A stretch of DNA of 64,000 nucleotides from SCTD01 sp963784675 (GCA_963784675.1 CAWASE010000007.1:1-64000); one strand, 5' to 3'. Positions 38,650 through 48,589 are shown, numbered from the stretch's first letter. Numbers and translations are program-made. Notes: a model not told the origin generated them from the letters alone.

Positions 38650-40971
38650 GTGACCGGCACCCCGACCGACCTGCTCAGCAGGCTGCTGCTCGACCCGTCG
38701 CGGGCGGGACGCGTCACGCACGTCGAGCAGGTCCCGGCGAGGGCGGGTCGTACCGCCGACTGGCCGGAGTGGGTGGATCCGCTGCTGGTCGAGCGGCTGC
38801 GGCTCGCGGGCGTCGCACAGCCGTGGGAGCACCAGGCGCAGGCCGCCGACCTGGTCCACGGTGGGCAGCACGTGGTCGTCGCGACCGGCACCGCCAGCGG
38901 GAAGTCGTTGGCCTATCTGCTGCCGGTGCTGACCGCGCTGCTGGGGGACGACCGGGCCGGGGCGCTCTACCTCTCGCCCACCAAGGCGCTGGCCGGCGAC
39001 CAGCTGCGAGCGGTCCGGGCGCTCAACCTGATGGCCGTGCGCGCAGCGACCTTCGACGGCGACACCCCGCGCGAGGAGCGCGACTGGGTGCGGCGGCACG
39101 GCCGGCTGGTGCTGACCAACCCGGACATGCTGCACCGCGGCATCCTGCCCCGGCACGCCGACTGGGCCTCCTTCCTGCGTGGGCTGCGGTACGTCGTGGT
39201 CGACGAGTGCCACACCTACCGGGGGGTCTTCGGCTCCCACGTCGCGCTCGTGCTGCGGCGGTTGCGCCGCGTGTGCGCGCGGTACGGCGCGCACCCGGTC
39301 TTCGTCCTGGCCAGCGCGACGGCCAGCGAGCCGGACGTGTCGGCGTCGCGCCTGACCGGCCTGCCCGTGACGGCCGTGGTCGACGACGCCTCGCCGCGCG
39401 GCACCACCCGCTTCGCGCTCTGGGAGCCGCCGCTGCTGCCCGACTACGGCCAGGGCGGCGCGACGGGTGAGAACGGGGCTCCCGTGCGCCGGTCGGCCAA
39501 CGCCGAGACCGCCGACCTGCTGGCCGACCTGGTCGTCGAGGGGGCCCGCACGCTGGCCTTCGTCCGCTCGCGTCGGGGCGCGGAGTCGGTAGCCCTGGGC
39601 GCACGCCGGGCGCTGCACGAGGCGGCGCCGGAGCTCGAGCCCCGCGTCGCGGCCTACCGGGCCGGCTACCTGCCGGAGGAGCGGCGCGAGCTGGAGCGAC
39701 GCCTGCAGTCGGGGGCGCTGCTCGGCGTCGCCGCCACGAACGCGCTCGAGCTGGGGCTGGACGTCAGCGGTCTGGACGCCGTGCTGCTGACCGGCTGGCC
39801 GGGCACGGTGGCGTCGGTCTGGCAGCAGGCGGGCCGGGCCGGACGCGCCGGCCAGGGGTCGCTGGCCGTGTTCGTCGCCCGCGACGACCCGCTGGACACC
39901 TACCTCGTGCACCACCCTGCAGCGCTGTTCGGACGTCCGGTCGAGGCGACGGTGCTGGACCCGGACAACCCCTACGTGCTCGGGCCGCACCTGGGCTGCG
40001 CCGCGGCCGACCTGCCGCTCACCGAGGACGACCTCCCGCTGTTCGGCGACCCGGAGCAGGTCCGGCTGGTCCTGGCCGACCTGGTGCGCCGCGGGGTCCT
40101 GCGGGCGCGGCCGCGCGGGTGGTTCTGGACCTCGCGCGACCGGCCCGACGTCGACCTGCGCGGTACCGGCGGGCCACCGGTGCGACTGGTCGAGCGCGGC
40201 ACCGGTCGGCTGCTGGGCACCGTCGACGCGTCCGCTGCCCACAGCCAGGCCCACACCGGCGCGGTCTACCTGCACCAGGGCGAGAGCTGGCTGGTCGACG
40301 CGCTGGACCTCGCAGAGTCCGTCGCTCTGGTCCACGCCGAGGAGCCCGACTACTCCACCTCGGCGCGCGACGTCACCGACCTCGCGATCGTCGAGACGCT
40401 GCGCACCCGCTCCTACGACGGGGTCACGCTCAGCTTCGGCACCGTCGACGTGACGCACCAGGTGGTGTCGTTCCTGCGCAAGCGGCTCGGCAGCGGCGAG
40501 GTGCTCGGGGAGACGCCGCTGGACCTGCCGCCGCGCGAGCTGCGGACGCGCGCCGTCTGGTACACGATCACGCCCGAGCGGCTCGCGGCGGCCGGCCTGG
40601 AACCGGGCGACGTCCCCGGGGCGGCCCACGCCGCCGAGCACGCGGCGATCGGGCTGCTGCCGCTGTTCGCGACCTGCGACCGCTGGGACATCGGCGGGGT
40701 CTCGACGGCCCAGCATCCGGACACCGGCGTGTGCACGGTGTTCGTCTACGACGGTCAGCCGGGGGGCGCCGGGTTCGCCGAGCGGGGCTACGTGCGCGGG
40801 GCGGACTGGTTGCATGCGACCCGGCTGGCGATCGCGGCCTGCGAGTGCCCGGCGGGGTGTCCGTCGTGCGTCCAGTCACCCAAGTGCGGCAACGGCAACG
40901 AGCCGCTGGACAAGGCCCGCGCCGGACAACTGCTCGACACGGTCCTGGAGAGCGGACTTCGGCCGGTCTGA
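38650..40971 (+). CDS. DEAD/DEAH helicase with DUF1998 (Rv3649 type)
   Basis: The 773-residue protein starts at GTG 38650. Motifs in order: Walker A ATGTASGKSLAYLLP, PTKALAGDQL, LTNPDMLH, VVVDECHTYRG (a DECH-like Walker B), FVLASATASEP, and motif VI QQAGRAGRAGQGS. The C-terminal DUF1998 part holds four Cys (ACECPAGCPSCVQSPKCGNGNEPLDK), a metal-binding pattern of the MrfA family. MrfA-type helicases act in repair of crosslinks; this link is by homology only. It lies divergent to the STAS gene. Confidence 0.9.
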   Translation: MTGTPTDLLSRLLLDPSRAGRVTHVEQVPARAGRTADWPEWVDPLLVERLRLAGVAQPWEHQAQAADLVHGGQHVVVATGTASGKSLAYLLPVLTALLGDDRAGALYLSPTKALAGDQLRAVRALNLMAVRAATFDGDTPREERDWVRRHGRLVLTNPDMLHRGILPRHADWASFLRGLRYVVVDECHTYRGVFGSHVALVLRRLRRVCARYGAHPVFVLASATASEPDVSASRLTGLPVTAVVDDASPRGTTRFALWEPPLLPDYGQGGATGENGAPVRRSANAETADLLADLVVEGARTLAFVRSRRGAESVALGARRALHEAAPELEPRVAAYRAGYLPEERRELERRLQSGALLGVAATNALELGLDVSGLDAVLLTGWPGTVASVWQQAGRAGRAGQGSLAVFVARDDPLDTYLVHHPAALFGRPVEATVLDPDNPYVLGPHLGCAAADLPLTEDDLPLFGDPEQVRLVLADLVRRGVLRARPRGWFWTSRDRPDVDLRGTGGPPVRLVERGTGRLLGTVDASAAHSQAHTGAVYLHQGESWLVDALDLAESVALVHAEEPDYSTSARDVTDLAIVETLRTRSYDGVTLSFGTVDVTHQVVSFLRKRLGSGEVLGETPLDLPPRELRTRAVWYTITPERLAAAGLEPGDVPGAAHAAEHAAIGLLPLFATCDRWDIGGVSTAQHPDTGVCTVFVYDGQPGGAGFAERGYVRGADWLHATRLAIAACECPAGCPSCVQSPKCGNGNEPLDKARAGQLLDTVLESGLRPV

Positions 40972-41021
40972 TCGGGTACTCATGACGCAGCCTTCCCCGC
41001 CCCGAAGTCAAGGAGCTCGTT

Positions 41022-41657
41022 GTGGTTGCCGTCGGTCTGGTCCTGCTCGTCCTCGCGCTGATCGTCGGCGTGGTGGTGGCGCTGACGAACAGCGACCCCG
41101 CCAGCGGCGTCGAAGCCTTCGGCGTGACGCTGGACGGCGCCACGACCGGTGGGCTGTTCCTGCTCGGAGCGGCCGTCGGCGCCGTGGCGATGCTGGGCCT
41201 GGCGCTGATGCTGCTGGGGGCCATCCGAGCCCGCAGCCGCAAGCGCGCGACCCGCGCCGAGGTGGCGCAGGCGCAGGGTGAGCGCGAGACGCTGGCTGAG
41301 CACAACGCCCGGCTGCAGGCCGAGCTCGAGCAGCGTCGCGGCGCACCCGCGGAGCCGGAGACCATGGCGGCCGCCGACGACGGCACGCCCGAGGCGGACG
41401 CCGTCGTCCACAGCGGCCCGGTGGCTGACCCCGGCTTCGGCCGTCCCGTCGTCGGTGCGTACGTGGGGGGCCAGGCGGCCGGCAAGAGCGACGAGGTCAC
41501 GGCCGCCCACGCGACAGGTCCGAGCGACGCAGCGGCGCAGGACGCCCGCACGAGCCTGGACGAGCTGCCCGACGTCGCGGACCGCCCGGGCCGGGTCGAC
41601 CTGACCGACGGGAAGTCCGCGCGCAGCGGCGAGCGGGCCAAGCACCGCGCGTCCTGA
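41022..41657 (+). CDS. Small membrane protein with coiled-coil tail
   Basis: The GTG at 41022 gives 211 residues: two membrane helices (VGLVLLVLALIVGVVVALT and GGLFLLGAAVGAVAMLGLALMLLGA), a basic stretch (RARSRKRATR), an alpha-helical coiled coil (AQGERETLAEHNARLQAELEQRR) and a disordered acidic tail ending GERAKHRAS. The two-helix hairpin plus cytoplasmic coil recalls LapA-like proteins, though no sure family call is possible. Confidence 0.7.
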   Translation: MVAVGLVLLVLALIVGVVVALTNSDPASGVEAFGVTLDGATTGGLFLLGAAVGAVAMLGLALMLLGAIRARSRKRATRAEVAQAQGERETLAEHNARLQAELEQRRGAPAEPETMAAADDGTPEADAVVHSGPVADPGFGRPVVGAYVGGQAAGKSDEVTAAHATGPSDAAAQDARTSLDELPDVADRPGRVDLTDGKSARSGERAKHRAS

Positions 41658-41676
41658 CGGACCGCGCGCAGGAGTC

Positions 41677-42954
41677 CTACTGCTCGCGGGTGCTGCTCGC
41701 CAGCCAGCGCCGCAGGTGGGCGCCGGCGAGCAGCAGGACCAGCGCGCCGGCCGTGCTGCGGGCGAGGCGGTCGCGGTCCAGGGCGCTGCTGACCACGGAG
41801 CCGGCGCGGGCCACCGGGTTCTGCCGCTGGACCGGTTCGCGCACGACCTGGTCGCCGAAGCCGAGCGTGGGTTCGTACGTCCCGTCGGGCAGCGGGGCGA
41901 CCGCGGGCGCCTCGGTGGAGGGGAGCGGCGGCAGCTTCGGGATCCCGAGCTTGGGCCCGAAGGCGCTGAACCCGACGGCGAACGCCTCCCGCTGAGCCGT
42001 GGCCGACGTGGCCGCGCTGCTGCTCGGGTCGGTGCCCGCGGTGACCGGCGCGCCGCCGGACCCGGGTGCGGACCCGGGTGCGGACCCGCCGCCGGACGCC
42101 GGCGAGCCCGTCGCGCCGGGCCGCGGTGAGCCAGGGGCCGCGCTCGTCCCTGGTTGCGGGGCTGCGCTCGAGCCGGGTTGCGGCGAACCTGCCGGGCTCG
42201 CTCCCGGCCCCGGAGAGGAGGCCGCGGTGGGGGGCGCCGTGAGGGTCGTGGACGCGGGAGCGGACGCGCCGGACGTCAGGCTGCCGCCGGAGCCGTCGCT
42301 GCGTCGCGCCCTGACCGTGTAGCTGTGCCGACCGGAGCCCTGGGCGGCGTAGCTGACCGTGGCGCTGCAGGACCCGGCCGAGCACTCGGCCACGGGGGTC
42401 TCGGCGACGGTGCTCGCGCCCTCCAGCACCGTGTAGCCGGTCAGGTCGGGCTCGGCGCCCCGCTGCCAGGACACGGTGGCCTGCGTCGGTGACGTCGCGG
42501 CGGCGACCACCCCGGCAGGGGAGGCCGGTGGCACGCGCAGCGCAAAGGTGGAGGAGTCCGTGGTGCCGCCGCTCTGGCTGACGGTCCAGGTGCCGTTCGG
42601 CGCCGGACGCGGGCCCGCGCAGGTGGCCGCGGGCGCACCGGCGCTCCAGCAGCGGGTGTCCAGCAGGTACTCCAGCGTGCCGCCGTTCAGGCCGCCGGAG
42701 CCGGCGCTCGCGACCACGACCGCGCCGCCGCCCGGGGGCGTCAGCAGCAGACGCTCCTGCTGGCCGGACGGTCCGTAGGAGGCGGCGATGCGCACGCTGG
42801 CGTCGGCCGGGTAGACGGCGCCGCTGCCCGGGTTGCTGATCTGGGCGGACGCGGGGACGGCGAGCGCGAGCAGGAGAGCGCCGCTCAGCGGCAGGACGCC
42901 GGTCAGCGCCAGCAGGGCCGGGACCCTGCCGGCTGCCGACCGGGAGCCGGTCAC
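41677..42954 (-). CDS. Secreted fibronectin III-type protein with C-terminal membrane helix
   Basis: The GTG at 42954 overlaps the sortase stop. A signal peptide (PALLALTGVLPLSGALLLALAVPASAQ) leads to a beta-sandwich, then an FN3 domain (PPASPAGVVAAATSPTQATVSWQRGAEPDLTGYTVLEG), a Ser/Pro/Gly-rich stalk of about 90 residues, and a C-terminal hydrophobic helix (STAGALVLLLAGAHLRRWL) followed by a short positively charged tail. This is the general shape of a wall-anchored protein, but no LPxTG or LAxTG pentapeptide precedes the helix. It might be a variant substrate of the neighbouring sortase or just membrane anchored. Confidence 0.78.
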   Translation of the reverse strand: MTGSRSAAGRVPALLALTGVLPLSGALLLALAVPASAQISNPGSGAVYPADASVRIAASYGPSGQQERLLLTPPGGGAVVVASAGSGGLNGGTLEYLLDTRCWSAGAPAATCAGPRPAPNGTWTVSQSGGTTDSSTFALRVPPASPAGVVAAATSPTQATVSWQRGAEPDLTGYTVLEGASTVAETPVAECSAGSCSATVSYAAQGSGRHSYTVRARRSDGSGGSLTSGASAPASTTLTAPPTAASSPGPGASPAGSPQPGSSAAPQPGTSAAPGSPRPGATGSPASGGGSAPGSAPGSGGAPVTAGTDPSSSAATSATAQREAFAVGFSAFGPKLGIPKLPPLPSTEAPAVAPLPDGTYEPTLGFGDQVVREPVQRQNPVARAGSVVSSALDRDRLARSTAGALVLLLAGAHLRRWLASSTREQ

Positions 42955-43649
42955 GCCGGTTTCGCCGTGAGCTGCTCGGTCTTGGTGAGCGTGAAGCGCA
43001 TGATCAGGCGCTGCTTGGCGCTGCCCTTGGGATGACAGGTCGTCAGCGTCAGCTCGCTCTTGCTCGGGTCCTGCGCCACCACCGAGGTCTCCGTCGGCGC
43101 CACCACCCACGGGTTGGCGTGGCCGGCGAACGGGGCGACCGCGGTGTAGGTGTACACGGCGAACGGGGTGCGGAGCATCACCACATCACCTTCGGCCAGC
43201 TCGTTCAGCCGGTTGAGCGGGCGGCCGTAGGTCGTCCGGTGCCCGGCGATGCCGATGTTGCCCTTCTCGCCGGGCAGCGGCGTGCCGACGTAGTGCCCCG
43301 CTCCGGCGCGCAGCGCGGCGGGCGTGGTGCCCTCGACGACGAGGACCTCGACGCCGATCTTCGGGATGAGCATCGTGGTCAGGCCGTCCCCGACCGGGAT
43401 ACGCCGCTCGCGGTAGGCCGCGACGACCTCAGGGTCGTCGAAGCGGGCCTGCAGCTTGTCCTGCCGGTAGCCGCTGTAGACGTCGGTGCCGACCGGGTAG
43501 GCGAACATCACGACCCCGGCCAGGAACAGGACCAGCGACAGCACCGACACGGCCCGTCGTCCACCGGGACGACGCAGGGCGTCTCCCACGAGCGCACCGA
43601 CGGGCCGGGCCTTGTCCGGCACGGGTGGGGTGGTGAAGGACGGCTGCAT
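42951..43649 (-). CDS. Class E sortase
   Basis: From ATG 43649, 232 residues: a Pro-rich cytoplasmic start, one membrane helix (SVLSLVLFLAGVVMFAYPVGT), then the extracellular sortase barrel. The catalytic residues are visible: His in IAGHRTTYGRPLNRL, Cys in LTLTTCHPKGSAKQ and Arg in QRLIMRF. The TLTTC-H-P pattern fits class E sortases of high-GC Gram-positives, which usually recognise LAxTG. A longer in-frame extension exists, but M43649 gives the normal size. Confidence 0.9.
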   Translation of the reverse strand: MQPSFTTPPVPDKARPVGALVGDALRRPGGRRAVSVLSLVLFLAGVVMFAYPVGTDVYSGYRQDKLQARFDDPEVVAAYRERRIPVGDGLTTMLIPKIGVEVLVVEGTTPAALRAGAGHYVGTPLPGEKGNIGIAGHRTTYGRPLNRLNELAEGDVVMLRTPFAVYTYTAVAPFAGHANPWVVAPTETSVVAQDPSKSELTLTTCHPKGSAKQRLIMRFTLTKTEQLTAKPA

Positions 43650-43847
43650 GCCGGGCTGCTCCTGGCGCTGGCCCACGGGCGGGAGAGATCGCTCCGGGCG
43701 ACGGTGGGGAGGCGTCACGCGGAAAGGGAGCACCTCACGGGCTCCGGAACGCCAGGTTACGCCGGACGAGGGATCCCAGCACCCCCTTCCCGCCGAGCGT
43801 TCGCGCCGAGCGCGGACCGCCGAGCGGGGGTGCGGCAGGCTGGGGTC

Positions 43848-44519
43848 GTGACGCTGCTGTCGGTCGCCCACCGCACGCCGGCCGACGCCGCGGGCGTGGC
43901 TGCTCTCGCGGGCTGCGGCGCCGACGTCTTCGAGATCGACCTGCGGCTGCTGGCGGACGACCTCGTCGTCACGCACTTCCTGCCGGTGGTGTCGGCCGTG
44001 CCGCTGCTGCAGCACGACGGGTGGAGGTTCCGGCTCGGTCGTCGCGACCCGGTCGCCCCGCTGCTGGCCGCGGCGGTGGTGCACCTGCCTCCGACAGCGA
44101 TGGTCCTGCTGGACCTCAAGGACGACCGCGGCTCGGCAGCGCACCGCCTCGCCGACCGGCTGCTGGACGGCGGGCTCGCAGAGCTGCCGGTCGATCCGGC
44201 TCGGTTGCACGTGAGCTCGCACAGCTGGGCGGTGCTCGAGCGCCTGGAGCGCGCCGGCTGGCAGACCTGGCGCACGATCGGGTCGCCCCGCCGGCTGGCA
44301 GCGTTCGACGCGGTCGGCCCGGGGGGCGCGTGGGCGGTCACCGTCCGGCACCGGCTGCTGACCGACGCCGTGCTCGAACGCTGGGCAGGCAGCACCCGCC
44401 TGACGGCCTGGACGGTCAACGACGTGCGCCGGGCGCAGGAGCTGCTCGACGGCGGCGTCCTCGGCATCACGACGGACTCCTGCGACGTCCATCGCGTGGT
44501 GGCGGCCGCCCGCGGCTGA
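43848..44519 (+). CDS. Glycerophosphodiester phosphodiesterase-like protein
   Basis: The GTG at 43848 starts 223 residues of a TIM-barrel GDPD type. LLSVAHRTPADAAGVAALAGCGADVFEIDLRLLADDLVVTHFLPV shows the HR pair and the E-x-D metal ligands, VLLDLKDD supplies the conserved Lys, and TAWTVND near the end is typical. The usual 'HD' after the Glu-x-Asp strand is HF, and the length is short. It probably hydrolyses glycerophosphodiesters in the cytoplasm (no signal peptide), but activity is not assured. Confidence 0.75.
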   Translation: MTLLSVAHRTPADAAGVAALAGCGADVFEIDLRLLADDLVVTHFLPVVSAVPLLQHDGWRFRLGRRDPVAPLLAAAVVHLPPTAMVLLDLKDDRGSAAHRLADRLLDGGLAELPVDPARLHVSSHSWAVLERLERAGWQTWRTIGSPRRLAAFDAVGPGGAWAVTVRHRLLTDAVLERWAGSTRLTAWTVNDVRRAQELLDGGVLGITTDSCDVHRVVAAARG

Positions 44520-44816
44520 GGGCGACCGACGTGCGGTGCGCGGCTCTGCTCCGGCCGATGCGGCCGGTGGCGGCCAGCGTGGCTGGGTCGTGGCCGGGTC
44601 GTGGCCGGGTCGTGGCTGGGGGACTGGCGGTGGCTCGGTGCCGTGCGCGATGCGCTGCCGGGTCGGGCTGGTGTCGACCGCGTTGCGGTCCCGCGGCGCC
44701 AGGGGCGAGCTCCCACGGGCTGGCCGTCGGGGCACTAACGTCGCACCCGGGTGCCATGCGGGACCCCAGGTCGACCCGAGGTCCCCTGCCGTCGTCACCC
44801 CGTCCGGAGACGTCCT

Positions 44817-47800
44817 GTGCGCGTACGCCTGCCCCGCCCCGCCCTGCTGAGCTCTCGTGCGACGGCGGCCACGGCCGTGTCGGCACTGATCGCCGCGGCG
44901 GTGCTGCCCGGCATCGCGCTGGGGGCGACGGCGCCGGCCGGGATCACCGTCCCGAGCCCCGGCAGCTCGGTCACCGCGACGTTCAACGGCACGATCCCCG
45001 CGGGCGCCGGTCCCACCAGCGGCTGTCGGGCCGGGACCACGTTCAGCGACACCACCGACCTGGCCATCACCGTCCCGGCCGGCTTCTACGACGCCAACGA
45101 CGTCGAGGCGATCTGGAAGATCAGCTGGACGCCGGCGGACCCGGCCGGCAGCAACGACGAGATCCTGGACCTGATCGACCCCTCGGGGGCCGCGGCCGGC
45201 AACTCCGACGGCGGCAACTCCGCGACGGACCCGCAGTCCGAGCTCATCACCACCACCAACCCGGCCGGGGGGACGTGGAAGATGCGGGCCTGCAGCTTCC
45301 TGGGGACGGCGCAGCCGTACACGGGCACGCTGACGCTGACGACCGTGTCGAAGGCCGGCGGTGGCCCCAGCCCCAGCCCGTCCCCCGGCGCCAGCTCCGC
45401 TCCGGTCCCGACGGTCGACCCGAACGCGAACCGCTACACGAACTACCCGGCGCCGAGCACGATCGCCCAGGATTCCGGTGAGCCGTCGATCGGCTACGAC
45501 CGCACCAGCGACAGCGCGCTGTTCCTCGGTGGACTGGACACCGCCCGGGTGAAGTTCCTCGGAGGTGGGTCGGCCTCGTGGACCGACGTCAGCTCGCCGA
45601 TCACGGCGGCGCAGTCCCTCGACCCGATCCTGGCCACCGACCGGCAGACCAACCGCACCTTCGTGAGCCAGCTGCTCGGTGTGTGCAGCGCGTCGGTCTA
45701 CACCGACAACGGCGGTCAGTCCTACCTGCCGTCACAGGGTTGTGGCACCGGCGGCGGCAACGACCATCAGACCTTCGGCGGCGGGCCGTACCCGGCCGGC
45801 AGCCCCTTCAAGCAGGTGGCCACCGCGGCCGGCTACCCGAACGCCGTCTACTACTGCGCGCAGGCGACCGTCTCGGCCACCTGTGCGCGCAGCGACGACG
45901 GCGGGATCAGCTTCGGCCCGCCCGCCACCATCTACAACACGCTCACCGACGGGTGCGCCGGCCTGCACGGCCACCTGCGCGTGAGTCCCTTCGACGGGTC
46001 GGCGTACGTCCCGAACTTCAACTGCAACGACCGCGTCGCCGTCACCGTGTCCAAGGACGCGGGCGTGACCTGGAAGGTCACCGAGATCCCTGGCAGCACG
46101 ACGCAGGACGAGAGCGACCCGTCGGTGGCGGTCGGCGCCGGCGGCACCGTCTACTTCGGGTGGGAGGACGGCGCGAACAACGCCATCGGCAGCAAGGCGA
46201 TGGTCTCGATCAGCGGCGACGACGGCGGCACCTGGAGCACTCCGTTCGACGTCGGCGCGTCGATGGGCGTCAAGAACGTGCAGTTTCCCGAGCTCATCGC
46301 CGGTGACGACGACCGCGCTGCCTACGCCTTCCTCGGCTCGACCTCCGCCGGCAACGACCAGCTCAAGTCCTTCCCGGGCGTGTTCCACCTCTACATCGCC
46401 ACCACCTACGACCGCGGGGCGACCTGGACCACGGTCGATGCCACCCCGAACGCCCCGGTGCAGCGCACCGGCATCAGCCTCGGCGGCTTCGGCGTCGGCG
46501 GCACGGGTGCCGAGCGCAACCTGCTCGACTTCAACGACATCACCCTGGACACCAAGGGCTACGTCCTGGTCGGCTGGGCCGACGGGTGCGTCGATGCCTG
46601 CGAGACGAACCCGGCCGTGAACACCTACGACGACCGCGGGGTCATCACCCGGCAGGAGTCCGGGCGACCGCTGTTCCGGGTCAACGACCCGGCAGTGACG
46701 AACCCGTCGGCCACGCCCACCGCGACGGTCAGCATGACGCCCTCCTCCGGCGCGTCCGCGTCGGCCAGCTGCGCCCTCCTCCAGCGCGTCCGCGTCGGCC
46801 AGTGCGTCGGCGAGCGCGTCCGCGTCGGCCGGTCCCTCGGCGAGCGCGTCGGCGGCGGCCGTCCGTCGGCCGGTCCGTCGGCTGGTGCCTCGACCGGTCC
46901 GTCGGCGAGCGCGTCCGCGTCGGCCGGTCCGTCGGCCGGTGCGTCCGCGTCGGCGAGCGCGTCGGCGGGGCCGTCGGCGAGTGCGTCGAACAGCCCGTCG
47001 GCCGGTCCGTCGGCCGGTGCCTCGGCCGGTCCGTCGGCTGGTGCCTCGACCGGTCCGTCGGCCGGTGCCTCGACCGGTCCGTCGGCTGAACCCTCCAGCG
47101 GCCCGACCACAGGTCCGACGACCGGACCCACGACCGCACCCACGATCACTCCGACGGCCGCGGCGACCAGCGATCCGACGACGGGCCCGGCAGCCGGGAC
47201 CAGTGCGGCGCCGACGGCCGGGGCGACCACGGAGCCCTCGACTGCTCCGACCACGGGCGCCTCGACCAGTCCCACTGCTGGCGCGACCGCGGGTGCGACG
47301 TCGGGTGCGACCGCGAACCCGACCCCGACGCCGTCCGCGACCTCCTCCAGCTCACCGTCCCCGGCTGCTTCGCGCCAGACCACGGGTCAGGTTCTCGCGC
47401 TGCAGACCCCGCAGCGGGTCCTTGACAGCCGCACGGGCGTCGGAACGGCGAGGGGCATCAAGACCGGCGACGTCCTGGTCGACCTCAGCGCCGCCGTGCC
47501 GGCAGGCGCCACGGCCGTCATCCTGAACGTGACGGTCACCAACCCCACCGCGGCCGGCTTCGTCGTCGCCCGCGCCGACGGCAGCAGCCGACCACCGTCC
47601 AGCAACGTCAACTTCCGGCCCGGGCAGACGCAGGCGAACGAAGTCGTCATTCCGCTGCCGACCAGTCGTCGCGTCGTCCTGCGGGTCGACTCGGCGTCGG
47701 CCAACCTGGTCGCCGACCTGGTCGGTTGGGCGACGGACCTCCCGACGGCCGGAGCCGGGCAGATCACGACGCTTGCGGGCCCTGTGCGGCTCGTCGACTC

Positions 47801-48488
47801 GCGCACCACCTCGCGAGCGCGCGTGTCCGGTGAGCTTCCGGTCGACGTCAACGGATCGGTTCCGGCGGAGGCGGTCGGCGTCGTGCTGAACGTGACGCTC
47901 ACCGGCGCGACCCAGCGCGGCTTCGCCGTCGTGTATCCCACCGGCAGCGCGCGGCCGGCTACCTCGAACGTGAACACCGAACCCCGCCAGACCCAGGCGA
48001 ACGAGGTCATCAGCCGGATCGGCCGCGACGGGCGGGTGTCGGTCTACGTCGACAGCACCGCCGCGGGCGTGGTGGTCGACCTCGTCGGCTATCTGCTCCC
48101 GGCCGGTACCGGTGGCGACGGCTTCACGGCCCTGGCGCTGCCGGTCCGTACCGTCGACTCGCGCACCGGGCTGGGCACCGCGGCAGGCAAGAAGACCGGG
48201 AACACCGCTTTCACCCTGCCGGACGCCGTTCCGGCAGGTGCCACAGCAGTACTGCTCAACGTCACCGCCACCCGCGGCACGGCGCCCGGCTTCGTCGCAG
48301 CCTTCCCGACCGGCGGCCGGCGGCCGGCAACCTCGAACGTCAACTTCGGTACCGGCACCACCCAGGCCAACGAGGTCCTGGCTCGGATCGGTGCCGGCCG
48401 GCAGGTGACGCTGTTCGTCGGGGGCGCCGGCGGACCGTCGACGGACCTGGTGGTCGACGTCGTCGGTTATGTCGTGCCGACGGGCTGA
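44817..48488 (+). CDS. Secreted sialidase-like propeller protein with three VRLxDxR repeats
   Basis: GGAG stands ahead of GTG 44817. A signal peptide (RATAATAVSALIAAAVLPGIALGA) leads to a beta domain, then a BNR/propeller region with Asp-box-like turns (SKDAGVTWKV, SGDDGGTWSTPF, YDRGATWTTV). A Ser/Ala/Pro/Thr low-complexity linker of about 200 residues (46690-47380) follows, and then three repeats of about 120 residues (RVLDSRTGVGTARG, RLVDSRTTSRARV, RTVDSRTGLGTAAG), each closing DLVGW/Y. The end is VVGYVVPTG with no anchor. The linker has a local, self-correcting frame excursion near 46770-46865. About 1223 residues, exported; the propeller's substrate is unknown. Confidence 0.8.
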   Translation: MRVRLPRPALLSSRATAATAVSALIAAAVLPGIALGATAPAGITVPSPGSSVTATFNGTIPAGAGPTSGCRAGTTFSDTTDLAITVPAGFYDANDVEAIWKISWTPADPAGSNDEILDLIDPSGAAAGNSDGGNSATDPQSELITTTNPAGGTWKMRACSFLGTAQPYTGTLTLTTVSKAGGGPSPSPSPGASSAPVPTVDPNANRYTNYPAPSTIAQDSGEPSIGYDRTSDSALFLGGLDTARVKFLGGGSASWTDVSSPITAAQSLDPILATDRQTNRTFVSQLLGVCSASVYTDNGGQSYLPSQGCGTGGGNDHQTFGGGPYPAGSPFKQVATAAGYPNAVYYCAQATVSATCARSDDGGISFGPPATIYNTLTDGCAGLHGHLRVSPFDGSAYVPNFNCNDRVAVTVSKDAGVTWKVTEIPGSTTQDESDPSVAVGAGGTVYFGWEDGANNAIGSKAMVSISGDDGGTWSTPFDVGASMGVKNVQFPELIAGDDDRAAYAFLGSTSAGNDQLKSFPGVFHLYIATTYDRGATWTTVDATPNAPVQRTGISLGGFGVGGTGAERNLLDFNDITLDTKGYVLVGWADGCVDACETNPAVNTYDDRGVITRQESGRPLFRVNDPAVTNPSATPTATVSMTPSSGASASASCALLQRVRVGQCVGERVRVGRSLGERVGGGRPSAGPSAGASTGPSASASASAGPSAGASASASASAGPSASASNSPSAGPSAGASAGPSAGASTGPSAGASTGPSAEPSSGPTTGPTTGPTTAPTITPTAAATSDPTTGPAAGTSAAPTAGATTEPSTAPTTGASTSPTAGATAGATSGATANPTPTPSATSSSSPSPAASRQTTGQVLALQTPQRVLDSRTGVGTARGIKTGDVLVDLSAAVPAGATAVILNVTVTNPTAAGFVVARADGSSRPPSSNVNFRPGQTQANEVVIPLPTSRRVVLRVDSASANLVADLVGWATDLPTAGAGQITTLAGPVRLVDSRTTSRARVSGELPVDVNGSVPAEAVGVVLNVTLTGATQRGFAVVYPTGSARPATSNVNTEPRQTQANEVISRIGRDGRVSVYVDSTAAGVVVDLVGYLLPAGTGGDGFTALALPVRTVDSRTGLGTAAGKKTGNTAFTLPDAVPAGATAVLLNVTATRGTAPGFVAAFPTGGRRPATSNVNFGTGTTQANEVLARIGAGRQVTLFVGGAGGPSTDLVVDVVGYVVPTG

Positions 48489-48525
48489 TCTGCCAGAAGG
48501 CCCAGCACAGGGCCGGGACCGGGTC

Positions 48526-48567
48526 GGGTCTCACCCACCTGTGCCAGCGCGCAGGCGGGTGAGACCC
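48526..48567. terminator. Hairpin terminator between convergent genes
   Basis: GGGTCTCACCCACCTG (48526-48541) pairs with CAGGCGGGTGAGACCC (48552-48567) at 15 of 16 positions around a ten-base loop. It stands just after the propeller protein stop and ahead of the end of the minus-strand Tad genes. Confidence 0.75.
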
Positions 48568-48589
48568 AGGGCGCTCCGGGGACCGCCGG

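Noticed and set aside
46690..47140. Tandem repeats resembling a CRISPR or VNTR array
   Set aside because: They are degenerate Ser/Ala/Pro/Gly codons of a linker and have no unique spacers.
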